Of a stretch of DNA of 64,000 bases, positions 24,540 through 33,314 are shown one piece after another (within the stretch, counting starts at the first letter, position 1; each line of letters begins with the position of its first letter). The stretch comes from Martelella endophytica (GTDB taxonomy: Bacteria > Pseudomonadota > Alphaproteobacteria > Rhizobiales > Rhizobiaceae). The stretch is from assembly GCF_000960975.1 (NCBI RefSeq), contig NZ_CP010803.1, positions 719,501 to 783,500 on the forward strand, written 5' to 3'. Position numbers and translations under genes: made by a program. The notes beneath the pieces are model-generated. The model was not told the origin of the DNA. It saw only the letters and a list, made by a program, of their open reading frames with translations, and searched no databases.

Positions 24540-25610
24540 TCAGCGGATGACGGCCTCGGTCGTCGCGTCGAAGAGATGCGCATCGCCGGTGGCATAGCGC
24601 AGGCGCAGCGTATCACCGGGCGAGACCCGCACGCGCTCGCGCAGCTGCACGGAGATCTCCTGCTTGCCAAGCCTGCCCTTGATGAAGGTCTCGGAGCCGG
24701 TCGGTTCGACGGCGGCCACCGACATTTCGATGCCGTCGGTCTCGCTTTCGGCGAGGAACAGCTTTTCCGGGCGAACGCCGTAACGTACCGCAAGGCCGGC
24801 AGCTGGCTTGACGCCTTCGGGCAGTGGCAGCGCGATGCCATCGGCGGTCACCACCGTCGTGCCGTCTGCGCTAACCGTCCCATCGAAGAAATTCATCGCC
24901 GGAGAGCCGATGAAGCTCGCGACGAAGACATTGGCCGGATAGTCGTAGATATCGAGCGGCGTGCCGACCTGCTCGATCACCCCGTCGCGCATCACCACGA
25001 TCTGGTCGGCCATGGTCATCGCCTCGATCTGGTCGTGGGTGACGTAGACCGTGGTGGTGCGGAACCGCGTATGGATGTCCTTCAATTCGGCGCGCATCTG
25101 CACGCGGAGCTTGGCATCAAGGTTGGAGAGCGGCTCGTCGAACAGATAGACCTTCGGATCGCGCACGATGGCGCGGCCCATGGCGACGCGCTGGCGCTGG
25201 CCGCCGGAAAGCTGCTTGGGATAGCGCTTGAGATAATCCGTCAGGCCGAGAATACGAGCGGCATCGGCGACACGCGTCTCGATCTCCGCTTTAGGCCGCT
25301 TGGCGAGCTTCAGCGAGAAGCCCATGTTCTCGGCGATCGTCATGTGCGGATAGAGCGCGTAGTTCTGGAACACCATGGCGATATCGCGGTTCTTCGGCTC
25401 GACATCGTTGATGACCTTGCCGCCGATGCGGATCACGCCGCCGGAAATGTCTTCCAGCCCGGCGATCATCCGCAGAAGCGTGGACTTGCCGCAGCCCGAC
25501 GGGCCAACCAGCACGACGAAGGCACCCTCCGGCACTTCGACGGAAACCCCCTTGATGGTTTCGACATCACCATAGACCTTGCGGACGTTCTGGATAGCAA
25601 CGGAAGTCAT
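24540..25610 (-). CDS. ugpC: Sugar ABC transporter ATP-binding protein (UgpC/MalK family)
   Basis: A 356-residue ABC ATPase. Walker A GPSGCGKST, signature LSGGQRQRVAMGRAIVRDP, Walker B VYLFDEPLSNLDA, then a C-terminal TOBE/OB regulatory domain (RYGVRPEKLFLAE, VQLRERVRVSPGDTLRLRYA). It powers the MalF/MalG-type permeases encoded upstream. The frame is open to 25673; ATG 25610 starts the conserved MTSVAIQNVRKVYG. It is the last gene of the sugar operon, five bases after the epimerase, and converges on the DUF885 gene with 57 bases between. Confidence 0.9.
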   Translation of the reverse strand: MTSVAIQNVRKVYGDVETIKGVSVEVPEGAFVVLVGPSGCGKSTLLRMIAGLEDISGGVIRIGGKVINDVEPKNRDIAMVFQNYALYPHMTIAENMGFSLKLAKRPKAEIETRVADAARILGLTDYLKRYPKQLSGGQRQRVAMGRAIVRDPKVYLFDEPLSNLDAKLRVQMRAELKDIHTRFRTTTVYVTHDQIEAMTMADQIVVMRDGVIEQVGTPLDIYDYPANVFVASFIGSPAMNFFDGTVSADGTTVVTADGIALPLPEGVKPAAGLAVRYGVRPEKLFLAESETDGIEMSVAAVEPTGSETFIKGRLGKQEISVQLRERVRVSPGDTLRLRYATGDAHLFDATTEAVIR

Positions 25611-25614
25611 GGTT

Positions 25615-26835
25615 TCATCCTGCGTGGGCAAAAGTTGAGGTTCCGGCGCGCCCGGCAACGCCGATGGCGGCAAGCAGGCTCAGTCCGGTGTGATAATTGG
25701 GATCGAGGTCCGGCGTGGCGGGCACGAAATCCACCGGTCCGTCCACATCCATCGTCTGATAGGCAATCGGCGGGGTGCCGCGCCAGTAATGCGCGATGAA
25801 GGCATCATGCGCCTTTTCCCAGACGGCGCGGGTGCGGGCATTGCCCGTGCGCTCGTAAAGCAGGGCCGCGGCGCGGATTGCCTCCGGCAGCGACCACCAC
25901 GGGCAAAGCGGATTGATCGCCTGCCCGGTTGTCAGCGAGATGGAGAGCGCGAGGCCCGACCCGACAAAGCCCTTTTCGAACGACGACAGAAGGATCGTCT
26001 CGAGCGTCTTCAGAAGGTCGGGGGCAATGTCCTTGCCGATCAGATAATCGAGCGCGAAGCCGACGAACTCGATGCCATGGCCGACATTGCAGGCATCCTC
26101 GCCCGGCACATTGCGCAACAGTCCGGCGACAGGATCGAAATGGCGTGACAGGACATGGCCGATGAACCGGTCGGCGTAGGAAAGATGCGTCCCATGGCCG
26201 AGGCGACCCAGCATTCCCGCGGCGCCTAGCAGGATCATGCGCGGACCGAAATCATCGGCCTGATCGGCGAGGCTTTCTAAGGAGAGCGGGCGCTTCTCGT
26301 CCATCTGGAAACGACCTTCCTCGATGGCGGCAATTACCCGGTCAAAGGCTGCAAGCGCGTCCCCGATGTCAGCCGGCGCGTAACGGCTTTTCGCCGCGAT
26401 CAGGCCCTTGGCGGCAAAGGCATCTGAATAGGTGAAGATATCCGCCGGGCGCTGCTGCTGCTGAAGATCGGCGCCGCGTACCGGCACCATATCGGCGTCG
26501 TAGCAGAAATAGATGTGGCCATCGGCCTGACGCAAATCATCGAGCGCAGCCATCAGCGGCCGGGCGGCGGCATCGAGCTTTGCGCCGAGCGGCGGCAGTT
26601 CGGTTTCGAACCAGGCGGCATGGGTCGCCAGCGCCTCGAGCCCGCGGCCCTGGATCCAGCCATAGGTAAAGGCCGGACCGCGCAAACCATCGGCGTCACC
26701 ATAATCGGCAAGCGTGATCGGGTTCATCTTGGTATCGATGAAACCCGGACCGATGGCGGGCCGCGCCAGCATCCAGTAGGCGGTGTGCGCGTTCATTGCC
26801 GAATAAAGCGTCGCCGCGCGCTGAAGAAAATCCAT
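25615..26835 (-). CDS. AGE-family (N-acylglucosamine 2-epimerase fold) epimerase/isomerase
   Basis: A 406-residue (alpha/alpha)6-barrel protein. Family landmarks include NVGHGIEFVGFAL and WWSLPEAIRAAALLYERTG, which carry the histidine and glutamate pair used for proton transfer, and the C-terminal PNYHTGLSLL. AGE family enzymes interconvert N-acetylglucosamine and N-acetylmannosamine, or mannose/glucose/fructose and cellobiose. In a regulon that also has NagA and NagB homologues, an N-acyl hexosamine is the best guess. ATG 26835 has AAGGA six bases upstream and overlaps the end of the permease gene; ATG 26841 is an alternative. Confidence 0.75.
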   Translation of the reverse strand: MDFLQRAATLYSAMNAHTAYWMLARPAIGPGFIDTKMNPITLADYGDADGLRGPAFTYGWIQGRGLEALATHAAWFETELPPLGAKLDAAARPLMAALDDLRQADGHIYFCYDADMVPVRGADLQQQQRPADIFTYSDAFAAKGLIAAKSRYAPADIGDALAAFDRVIAAIEEGRFQMDEKRPLSLESLADQADDFGPRMILLGAAGMLGRLGHGTHLSYADRFIGHVLSRHFDPVAGLLRNVPGEDACNVGHGIEFVGFALDYLIGKDIAPDLLKTLETILLSSFEKGFVGSGLALSISLTTGQAINPLCPWWSLPEAIRAAALLYERTGNARTRAVWEKAHDAFIAHYWRGTPPIAYQTMDVDGPVDFVPATPDLDPNYHTGLSLLAAIGVAGRAGTSTFAHAG

Positions 26836-26837
26836 CG

Positions 26838-27719
26838 TCATTCCTTCATCCCGGTGCTCGCCACCCCCTGCACGAAATTGCGACGCAGGATCATGAAGGT
26901 GATCACGGAGGGGATCAGCACCGTCGCCGAGGCGGCGGAAAGCTTGCCGAGATCGACGGTATAGCCCGTCTGGAACAGTGCCAGCCCGACCTCAATCGTA
27001 TAGCTCGACCGGGTCGTCGCGACGATCATCGGCCAGGCAAAGGCCGTCCACGCCTGGAAGAAGGCGAGCACGCCGAGCGCCCCGAGTGCGCCTCTGAGCA
27101 GCGGAAAGACGATATGCACGAAGATCCAGAATTCGCTCGCGCCATCAAGCCTTGCAGCCTCCAGAAGCTCGTCGGGAATGGAGTGAATGACGTTCTGGCG
27201 GATCAGGAAGATACCGAAGCTCATCACCAGATAGCCGATCAGCAGCCCCCAGACCGAATTCAGCAGACCGAGGCTTTTGACCTGGAAATAGAGCGGGATC
27301 ATGTAGACCTCGAACGGCACGATGGCGGTTGCGAGGAACAGCGCGAAGATGATGTTGAGGCTGCGATAGTGAAACTTGGCGAAGATGTAGCCGGCAATCG
27401 ACGATGTGGCGATGATCGCGATCGACGACATCACCGCGAACATGACGCTGTTGAGGATCCAGCGCAGGAGCGGCGTTTCGCCGAGCACGGCCCTGAAATT
27501 CTCAAGCGTCGGATCGTGCGGCACGATGGTCGGCGGCCAGGCGAGCATTTCGGCCGGCGTCTTGAACGCGTTGGCGATGAGGAATACCAGCGGCAGCAGC
27601 ATGGCGATCGAAAACAGCGTCAGGAATATGTCGATCGCTATGTTGACGGCGCGCTTCTTGGCTCTGAGCCGCCGCCCGGAGGCGATTTCCGCTTCTGTGA
27701 GTTCGGCGAAATCGGTCAT
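26838..27719 (-). CDS. Sugar ABC transporter permease (MalG/UgpE family)
   Basis: A 293-residue inner-membrane protein with six transmembrane segments, the first at about residues 28-52 (AIDIFLTLFSIAMLLPLVFLIANAF). The EAA motif EAARLDGASEFWIFVHIVFPLLRGA contacts the UgpC ATPase. It overlaps the preceding permease by four bases and the epimerase by a few, so the genes are translationally coupled. Confidence 0.9.
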   Translation of the reverse strand: MTDFAELTEAEIASGRRLRAKKRAVNIAIDIFLTLFSIAMLLPLVFLIANAFKTPAEMLAWPPTIVPHDPTLENFRAVLGETPLLRWILNSVMFAVMSSIAIIATSSIAGYIFAKFHYRSLNIIFALFLATAIVPFEVYMIPLYFQVKSLGLLNSVWGLLIGYLVMSFGIFLIRQNVIHSIPDELLEAARLDGASEFWIFVHIVFPLLRGALGALGVLAFFQAWTAFAWPMIVATTRSSYTIEVGLALFQTGYTVDLGKLSAASATVLIPSVITFMILRRNFVQGVASTGMKE

Positions 27720-28603
27720 GCCTTGCCCTTCTCCCGCAACAGGGTGAACTGGATGAGCGTCAGCACCAGCACGATGACCAGCAGCACGACAGCTTCGGAG
27801 GCGGCGTAGCCGACACGATAGTTGCGGAAGCTGTTTTCCAGCATGTCGAGCACCAGCACGCGCACCTGCCGACCGGGCGCGCCCTGGCTGTCGGAGGCGA
27901 GCACGAAGGGCTGGGCATAGACATTGAAGCCGGAGACCAGCGTGACCACCGAGACATAGAGCGTGATCGGCTTCAGCATCGGGATCGACAGATGCCAGAA
28001 CGATGTCGGCCCCGAGGCCCCGTCGAGCTTCGCCGCCTCATAAAGCGAGACCGGCAGGTTCTTGAAGCCGACGAGATAGATCAGCACCGCATAGCCGAGC
28101 GCCTGCCAGGAACACAGGACGATGACGCAGATCACCGACAGCACCGGATCGAACAGCCACGCCTGCGGCTCGATGCCGAAGACCGAGAGGAACGCATTGA
28201 GCGGGCCAAGACGGGCGTCGAAGATCCATTTCCACGCCATCGCCGCCGGCACCAGCGAGACGATGTGCGGAATGAACACCGACGTCTCGTAAAAGCCCGA
28301 CATCCGCGTGCGGGTGCGATGGAAGATCAGCGCGGCGATCACCATGGCGAGCGGGATCGTGATCGCCAGCACACCGAAGGCGATGATCGTCGTGTTCATC
28401 AGCGCCGAGAGGAACAGGTGGTCGCCCATCAGCTCCCGGAAATTTTCGAGACCGATGAAGGGCTTGTTCTTCGACAGGATGTTCCAGCGGTGAACGCTGA
28501 GCCTGAGGATATCGACGATCGGATACATCCGCACATATGCGAAGATCGCCAGTGTCGGCAGAAGTGCAAGGATCGCGAAAATCCATCGCTTGCGTTTGAG
28601 CAT
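27716..28603 (-). CDS. Sugar ABC transporter permease (MalF/UgpA family)
   Basis: A 295-residue six-helix permease starting MLKRKRWIFAILALLPTLAIFAYV, with the EAA loop YEAAKLDGASGPTSFWHLSIPMLKP. The frame is open to 28660, but ATG 28603 begins the conserved cytoplasmic tail and first helix. It follows the binding-protein gene by 133 bases that hold a stem-loop and partners the next permease. Confidence 0.9.
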   Translation of the reverse strand: MLKRKRWIFAILALLPTLAIFAYVRMYPIVDILRLSVHRWNILSKNKPFIGLENFRELMGDHLFLSALMNTTIIAFGVLAITIPLAMVIAALIFHRTRTRMSGFYETSVFIPHIVSLVPAAMAWKWIFDARLGPLNAFLSVFGIEPQAWLFDPVLSVICVIVLCSWQALGYAVLIYLVGFKNLPVSLYEAAKLDGASGPTSFWHLSIPMLKPITLYVSVVTLVSGFNVYAQPFVLASDSQGAPGRQVRVLVLDMLENSFRNYRVGYAASEAVVLLVIVLVLTLIQFTLLREKGKA

Positions 28604-28680
28604 GGTGCAAGGCCTATCATGAGAGATCCGGCCGGCGGCAAACCCTGCGACTGCCGGCACGCGCCCGCCGGGCGGGCAAT

Positions 28681-28710
28681 CGTCTCCGGAACCCTGCGGC
28701 CCCGGAGACG
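28681..28710 (-). repeat. Stem-loop behind the sugar-binding-protein gene
   Basis: CGTCTCCGG at 28681-28689 and CCGGAGACG at 28702-28710 pair perfectly around a 12-base loop. It lies between the binding-protein stop (28737) and the permease start. On the minus strand it is followed by GC-rich sequence, not U, so mRNA stabilisation or partial termination is more likely than full termination. Confidence 0.55.
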
Positions 28711-28736
28711 GCTTTTATATGTGAAACCGAACCGGC

Positions 28737-30032
28737 TTACTTGGCAAGCAGGCCTTCGCGGTCGAGGATCTTCTCGACTTCGTCATTGGTCTTGGCAAGG
28801 ACCGCATCGATGGCTTCATCATTGCCGGCAAGCGACGGATCGCCAAAGGCGACGGTGAGCTGGGCCGCAACACGCGTCAGGATTTCCTCGATCGGGCCGA
28901 TGGAGGGCAGCGTGAAGAACTTGTAGCCCTCTGGATAGTCAACGAAGGCCGCGAAGGCGGGCTGTTCGCCGGTGACCGAAGAGTAGTCGATGCCCGAACG
29001 GTTCGGCAGCCAGCCGACATTCTTCAGCAGCCAGACGAGATTTTCCGGATCGTTGGTCGCCTTGGCGAAAGCCCAGCCAAGATCCTGATCGTCGCCCGAA
29101 ACGTAGAGGTTGGTCGGCAGCGCGATCGAGCCGACCGGCAGCGGGGCGGTGGCATATTTCAGATCCGGCGCCTTGGCGGCGATATCGCCGATAACCCAGG
29201 ATTCGCGGATGAACATCGCCGTCTGGCCGCGCTCGAAGGCATCGGCGTCGGCCGGCATTTCCGGCGTCACGGTCTTGTTGACGTAGATGTTGTCGAGATA
29301 CTGGGCGAGCGCCTTGCGGCCGGCTTCATTGGCGAAATCGGTCTTCCACATGCCATCATCGGTCTCGACCAGCAGCGAACCGCCGAACTGGAACAGGTTG
29401 ATCCAGAATTTCTCGGCAATGCCCTGGCCACCGCCGGAAAGGCGCATGCTCCAGCCAGAGACGACCGGCTTCCCATCGGCATCCCGCTCGGTCAGCTTGT
29501 CGGCATAGGTGGTGAAGTCCTCCATGGTCTTCGGCGGCTCGGTGATACCGGCAGCTTCGAACATCTCTGTGTTGTAGAACAGCGCACCCTGGCCGCGGAA
29601 CAGCGGCATGCCGTAGACCGTACCGTCATAGCTCGCCGTATCAGAGAAGAACGAACCGAAGTTGGCAGGGTCCTTGACGAAGTCGGCGATCGCATCGGGC
29701 GCTGCCGGCAACAGGTCGTTTTCCAGATAGCGGGTGGCGGTCGAGCCGGCGAGCTCGATTACCGTCGTGCCCTCGCCGCCCGAGGTGAGGCCGAGCGCCA
29801 CGCGCTTTTCGTGTTCGCGCAGCGCGATGGCTTCGATATCGACTTCGAGGTCCGGATATTCGGCCTTCATGCCCTCGGCAACGTGCTCGTAGAACGGCGC
29901 CATTTCCGGATAGCCGCTCCAGATTGTCAGCGTTTCCGCCGAGGCGGCGTTGCTGAACATCAGCGCGCCGGTGGCAACGCCAAGGCCGAGAAGGCGAACG
30001 GAATTCGCATGCTTGGATGATGTGTATTTCAT
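28737..30032 (-). CDS. Sugar ABC transporter solute-binding protein (family 1)
   Basis: A 431-residue periplasmic protein. The signal peptide covers about residues 1-32 (VRLLGLGVATGALMFSNAASA, cleaved before ETLTIWSGYP). The body has the family 1 pattern (YGMPLFRGQGALFYNTEMFEAAGI, QTAMFIRESWVIG). ATG 30032 is preferred over upstream frame because it gives a normal signal peptide and has GGGGA nine bases ahead. A palindromic LacI-type operator lies at 30071-30088. The partner permeases and AGE-fold enzyme suggest an amino-sugar or oligosaccharide ligand. Confidence 0.9.
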   Translation of the reverse strand: MKYTSSKHANSVRLLGLGVATGALMFSNAASAETLTIWSGYPEMAPFYEHVAEGMKAEYPDLEVDIEAIALREHEKRVALGLTSGGEGTTVIELAGSTATRYLENDLLPAAPDAIADFVKDPANFGSFFSDTASYDGTVYGMPLFRGQGALFYNTEMFEAAGITEPPKTMEDFTTYADKLTERDADGKPVVSGWSMRLSGGGQGIAEKFWINLFQFGGSLLVETDDGMWKTDFANEAGRKALAQYLDNIYVNKTVTPEMPADADAFERGQTAMFIRESWVIGDIAAKAPDLKYATAPLPVGSIALPTNLYVSGDDQDLGWAFAKATNDPENLVWLLKNVGWLPNRSGIDYSSVTGEQPAFAAFVDYPEGYKFFTLPSIGPIEEILTRVAAQLTVAFGDPSLAGNDEAIDAVLAKTNDEVEKILDREGLLAK

Positions 30033-30070
30033 GGTCGGGTTCCCCATTTTGATCTTATCAAACACGTTCT

Positions 30071-30088
30071 CATGCAACCGGTTGCGTG
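30071..30088. promoter_or_regulatory. LacI-family operator upstream of the sugar ABC operon
   Basis: CATGCAACCGGTTGCGTG, an 18-base near-perfect palindrome centred on CCGG. It differs at one base from the perfect palindrome at 34187-34204 upstream of the nagB-like operon and the lacI gene. It starts 39 bases before the binding-protein start codon, where a repressor would block RNA polymerase. Confidence 0.75.
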
Positions 30089-30121
30089 TCAAGCGACACC
30101 AAACCGCACTCCCCCGCCGCG

Positions 30122-31396
30122 TCAGGCGCTGCGGGAATTCTCACGCGCCGCCGCGACGAGATCCGCGGCGCAGCGCGCCAGCAGCTCGGCCGATCCCGGC
30201 GCAAAACTCATGGATTGGCTATAGTAGCGATGAGCCTCGTCAACCTCATAGCCGCCATAGGCATACTCGCTTGCGGGCGGGATATAGCCCGGATTGTCAT
30301 CTGCGAAGCCGATGACGAAAGCACTTTCACCGACACCCGGCAGGGCGCGGAGCAGGAGCGCCGTTTCAGTGAAGATTTCGCCGGGAAGCGCAATCAGCAG
30401 AACACCGCCCCAGTCGAGCACCGTCACCCGCTCGGCAAGCGGGTTCGGGATGTTTTGTGCAACCGTTTGCGCCCAAACTGTCCAGTAGTCGAGCAGGCTG
30501 GCGCGTGCCGGGTCCGCCGCTTCGCGCTCCCGCGCCCAGTCTGCAGCAAGCTCGGCGACCGGCGCAACCTCCCGCCGTTCGAAACCGAGCGTAACGCCGG
30601 CAGAGGCCGCCGAGATTTCACCATCAACGGCGCGCTCTGCAGACGCCAGCACGCAGGCCGCGATCGACCTGCCGATCCGCTCGGCAGCGGCGAAACTGCG
30701 CGCATCGTTATGGGCGAGTGATATCGACGCGGAGGCCGAGTGCCCCGTGTTCACGTCTCCGACGCAGCCGGTCAGAAACAGCGCAACCGCGCCGGGCTCC
30801 GCCTCTTCCAGTGCCTGGCGCACGAAATGCGGATAGTCGGCCGTCCAGTGCAGATTGTCAGCGCCGAGCACCACCGGATGGCAGGCATAGGATATCAGCA
30901 AGGCGATGGTCCGGCCGTCATCGGCGCCACGCACCCGCAACAGCGGCAAGGCGCGGTCAACCGGGCCACCCGGATGACGGCGGTTGCGGCCGACGTCGGG
31001 ATCGGCGCCATTGGCGATTTCCAGCAGCGCCGGGCGGCGGGACGAACAGGCACAATCGAGCGCCGCGACGCAAGCGTCCTCCAGCCGTTCCAGAAAGGCC
31101 GGATCGGCGGCAATGCTGAGCCTGCCGGCCATAGAGGACGGCCCGCCATGGGTATGAAGCGCGGCGACGACGATATTATCATCCGGAAGGAAAGATCGTG
31201 CGCGAATGCGGGCAGACATGGCCGCATCAATGCCGATCACGTCGGCAACAACGACGGCGGTATCGGCGATCACCAGCGCCCGCACCGTCAGACGGTCATG
31301 GACATCTTCGGCCGGCCTGCGGCGGGCGGCAAAGCCCGACATGGCAAGCCCTGGCGGCGGCGTGATGTCAAAGACTGCAGCACCGGCCTCGATCAT
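30122..31396 (-). CDS. Neutral/alkaline ceramidase-like hydrolase (N-terminal-domain-only form)
   Basis: A 424-residue protein with the neutral ceramidase core: AGAAVFDITPPPGLAMSGFA at the start, zinc ligands in ALHTHGGP (His81/83) and YACHP (His173), the nucleophile-region GDVN at 213-216, a glutamate in LPGEIFTE and a tyrosine in NPGYIPP. The C-terminal immunoglobulin-like domain of true ceramidases (about 650 residues) is absent, and there is no signal peptide. Its ATG overlaps the nagA stop as ATGA (an in-frame TTG lies at 31402). In an amino-sugar operon it may remove an N-acyl or other amide group from the sugar; that is inference. Confidence 0.72.
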   Translation of the reverse strand: MIEAGAAVFDITPPPGLAMSGFAARRRPAEDVHDRLTVRALVIADTAVVVADVIGIDAAMSARIRARSFLPDDNIVVAALHTHGGPSSMAGRLSIAADPAFLERLEDACVAALDCACSSRRPALLEIANGADPDVGRNRRHPGGPVDRALPLLRVRGADDGRTIALLISYACHPVVLGADNLHWTADYPHFVRQALEEAEPGAVALFLTGCVGDVNTGHSASASISLAHNDARSFAAAERIGRSIAACVLASAERAVDGEISAASAGVTLGFERREVAPVAELAADWAREREAADPARASLLDYWTVWAQTVAQNIPNPLAERVTVLDWGGVLLIALPGEIFTETALLLRALPGVGESAFVIGFADDNPGYIPPASEYAYGGYEVDEAHRYYSQSMSFAPGSAELLARCAADLVAAARENSRSA

Positions 31397-32538
31397 CGGC
31401 AAAACACTTTCCGCCCGGAAACCCAGGTCTCGCGGATATCGAGCGCGTCGTCGCCCTGCTTCCAGAAAAAGCGGATGACATCGGCACGAGCGCCCACTTC
31501 AAGCGTGCCCCGCCCGCCGACGATTCGACCGGGATTGTTCGTCGCAAGCGGCAGGATGTCGGAGAGCGGCAGGCCGGTCATGGTAATGGCACGGGCAATG
31601 TCGGTTGCAAGCGCATGGCCGGCGCCAGCCAGATAGGGCGTTCCGGCAAGGCCGATGCGGCCATCCTCCGAAACGGCGACATCGCCACCGACCGGCTGGT
31701 GATAGGTGCCGGCGGGCATGCCGGCAAGCGCCACCGTATCGGACACCAGAAAGGCGCGATCCAGCCCCTTGGCGCGCAACATCGCCTTCAGCGTATCGGC
31801 CGGCAGATGGTGACCATCGGCGATCAGGCCGGCGGAAAGGCGGTCATCGGCGAGCTGCGCCCAGATGAAGTTCGGATGCCGCGGCAGGAGCCCGGCAGCG
31901 CCATTGCCGAGATGGGTCGAAAGTGTCGCCCCGGCGTCAGCCGCCGCGTGGATTTCTTCCGCTGTCGCGGCGGTATGGCCGATGGCGACGCGGATGCCGC
32001 GTGCAACGAGGGTGGAAATATAGGCAAGCGCGCCTTCATGCTCTGGCGCCAGCGTAACCATGGAAACGAGCCCGCCGCAGGCGGCCTGCCAACGCTCGAA
32101 TTCGTCCAGCGAGGGCGGGCGGACATAGGCCAGAGGATGGGCGCCGCGCGGCCCGTCTACGGTTGAAATCGAAGGACCTTCGACATGGACGCCCGGCACC
32201 ATGTCGGCCACCAGCCGCTCGGCCTCGCGTGCCGCGGCAATTGCCGCAAGCGCGGCCGTGATCGCAGCCTCCGAAGCCGTGATGATCGTCGGCAGCCAGG
32301 TGGTGACGCCAACGGCGGCCAGCGCCTGACAGAGTTTCAGCATCAGTTCTGGCGCCACCGCACCGGCATTGATGTCTAGACCGGCATAGCCGTTGACCTG
32401 AAGGTCGATGAGCCCGGCGGCCAGATAGGTATCCGGCGCGCCTGTCGCTTCGCCGATGGCGGCAATGCGTCCGTCGCGGATTTCGAGGGAGAGCGGTCGG
32501 CCCGTCAGGGCGTCGATGCCTTCGATGGCCGAATTCAA
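31393..32538 (-). CDS. nagA: N-acetylglucosamine-6-phosphate deacetylase
   Basis: A 381-residue NagA. LIDLQVNGYAGLDIN is at 43-57; metal and catalytic residues are Glu120 (VHVEGPSIS), His188 (IGHTAA), His209 (STHLGNG) and Asp267 (LVSDT). It deacetylates N-acetyl-hexosamine-6-phosphate to feed the NagB-type step. THLGNG in place of the usual THLYNAM suggests a shifted substrate pocket. The start is TTG at 32538, overlapping the stop of the SIS gene as TTGA; no in-frame ATG occurs before residue 66, so a rare start codon must be used. Confidence 0.87.
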   Translation of the reverse strand: MNSAIEGIDALTGRPLSLEIRDGRIAAIGEATGAPDTYLAAGLIDLQVNGYAGLDINAGAVAPELMLKLCQALAAVGVTTWLPTIITASEAAITAALAAIAAAREAERLVADMVPGVHVEGPSISTVDGPRGAHPLAYVRPPSLDEFERWQAACGGLVSMVTLAPEHEGALAYISTLVARGIRVAIGHTAATAEEIHAAADAGATLSTHLGNGAAGLLPRHPNFIWAQLADDRLSAGLIADGHHLPADTLKAMLRAKGLDRAFLVSDTVALAGMPAGTYHQPVGGDVAVSEDGRIGLAGTPYLAGAGHALATDIARAITMTGLPLSDILPLATNNPGRIVGGRGTLEVGARADVIRFFWKQGDDALDIRETWVSGRKVFCR

Positions 32539-33314
32539 AGCGCCCTCACCCGATCGCGGAATGCACCGATGAAACGGCTGTTGGCCTCGTCGCCACCCGG
32601 CGCATTGCCGGAGCGCCAGACCGGCGGCTCGATGCCGCGCTCGACAAGTTTGGCGACCGTGCGGATCACCAGATTGTTGAGCGTGAAGGCATTGGCGAAG
32701 GTGGAGATAGCGGCGATGTTCTCGCCCATGCCCGGCAGGCTGACAACGGCGTCGCCGATCGGCACCTTGCTGTCGATGGCGATATCGACGATGTCGTGCA
32801 GGTTCTGTTTGGTGGGATGACGGGCGGGATGCTCCGGCGCTGTGTTTGCGGCATGCTCGCGGGAGGAAACGCCGATCACGAACGTGCCGCGACGCCGGGC
32901 CTCGAGTGCCGCATCGATGAGCGCGGCGTTGATGCCATAGGCATTGACGAGGATGAGCAGATCGGTTTCGCCGAGCCCGCGATCGGCAATCACGATCCTG
33001 CCGTAGCCCGGTAGCCGCTCGATCGCCATCGAGCGCAGCGCGCCGTTGGAAAGCAGCGTGCCCTCATCGAGGATCGCGCTCATATGCATCAGCCCGCCGG
33101 CACGAAAGAACACTTCCTGCGCGGCCAGATTGGAATGGCCGCCGGGCCCGAAGATATGGATCAGCCGGTCCGCGGCCACCTGATCGGCAAGTTTGGCGGC
33201 GGCCGCGTCAAGCGCCTCGCGCTCCTCGCTCATCACCCGCGTCATCAGCGTGTGAACGGAGGCGAGATAGTCTTCGCAGATCAGGTCGGCATCAATCCGG
33301 GGCGTGTCAGGCAT
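32535..33314 (-). CDS. SIS-domain phosphosugar-binding/isomerase protein
   Basis: A 259-residue single-SIS-domain protein of the UPF0309-like group. The phosphosugar loop is near IHIFGPGGHSNLAAQEVFF, followed by VIADRGLGETDLLILVNAYG and TFVIGVSSREHAA. SIS proteins isomerise or deaminate sugar phosphates, or sense them. The frame is open to 33401, but ATG 33314 overlaps the nagB-like stop by eight bases and gives the normal length. With both a NagB-type and an SIS protein in the operon, one may handle an epimer that the other does not accept. No exact reaction can be given. Confidence 0.75.
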   Translation of the reverse strand: MPDTPRIDADLICEDYLASVHTLMTRVMSEEREALDAAAAKLADQVAADRLIHIFGPGGHSNLAAQEVFFRAGGLMHMSAILDEGTLLSNGALRSMAIERLPGYGRIVIADRGLGETDLLILVNAYGINAALIDAALEARRRGTFVIGVSSREHAANTAPEHPARHPTKQNLHDIVDIAIDSKVPIGDAVVSLPGMGENIAAISTFANAFTLNNLVIRTVAKLVERGIEPPVWRSGNAPGGDEANSRFIGAFRDRVRAL

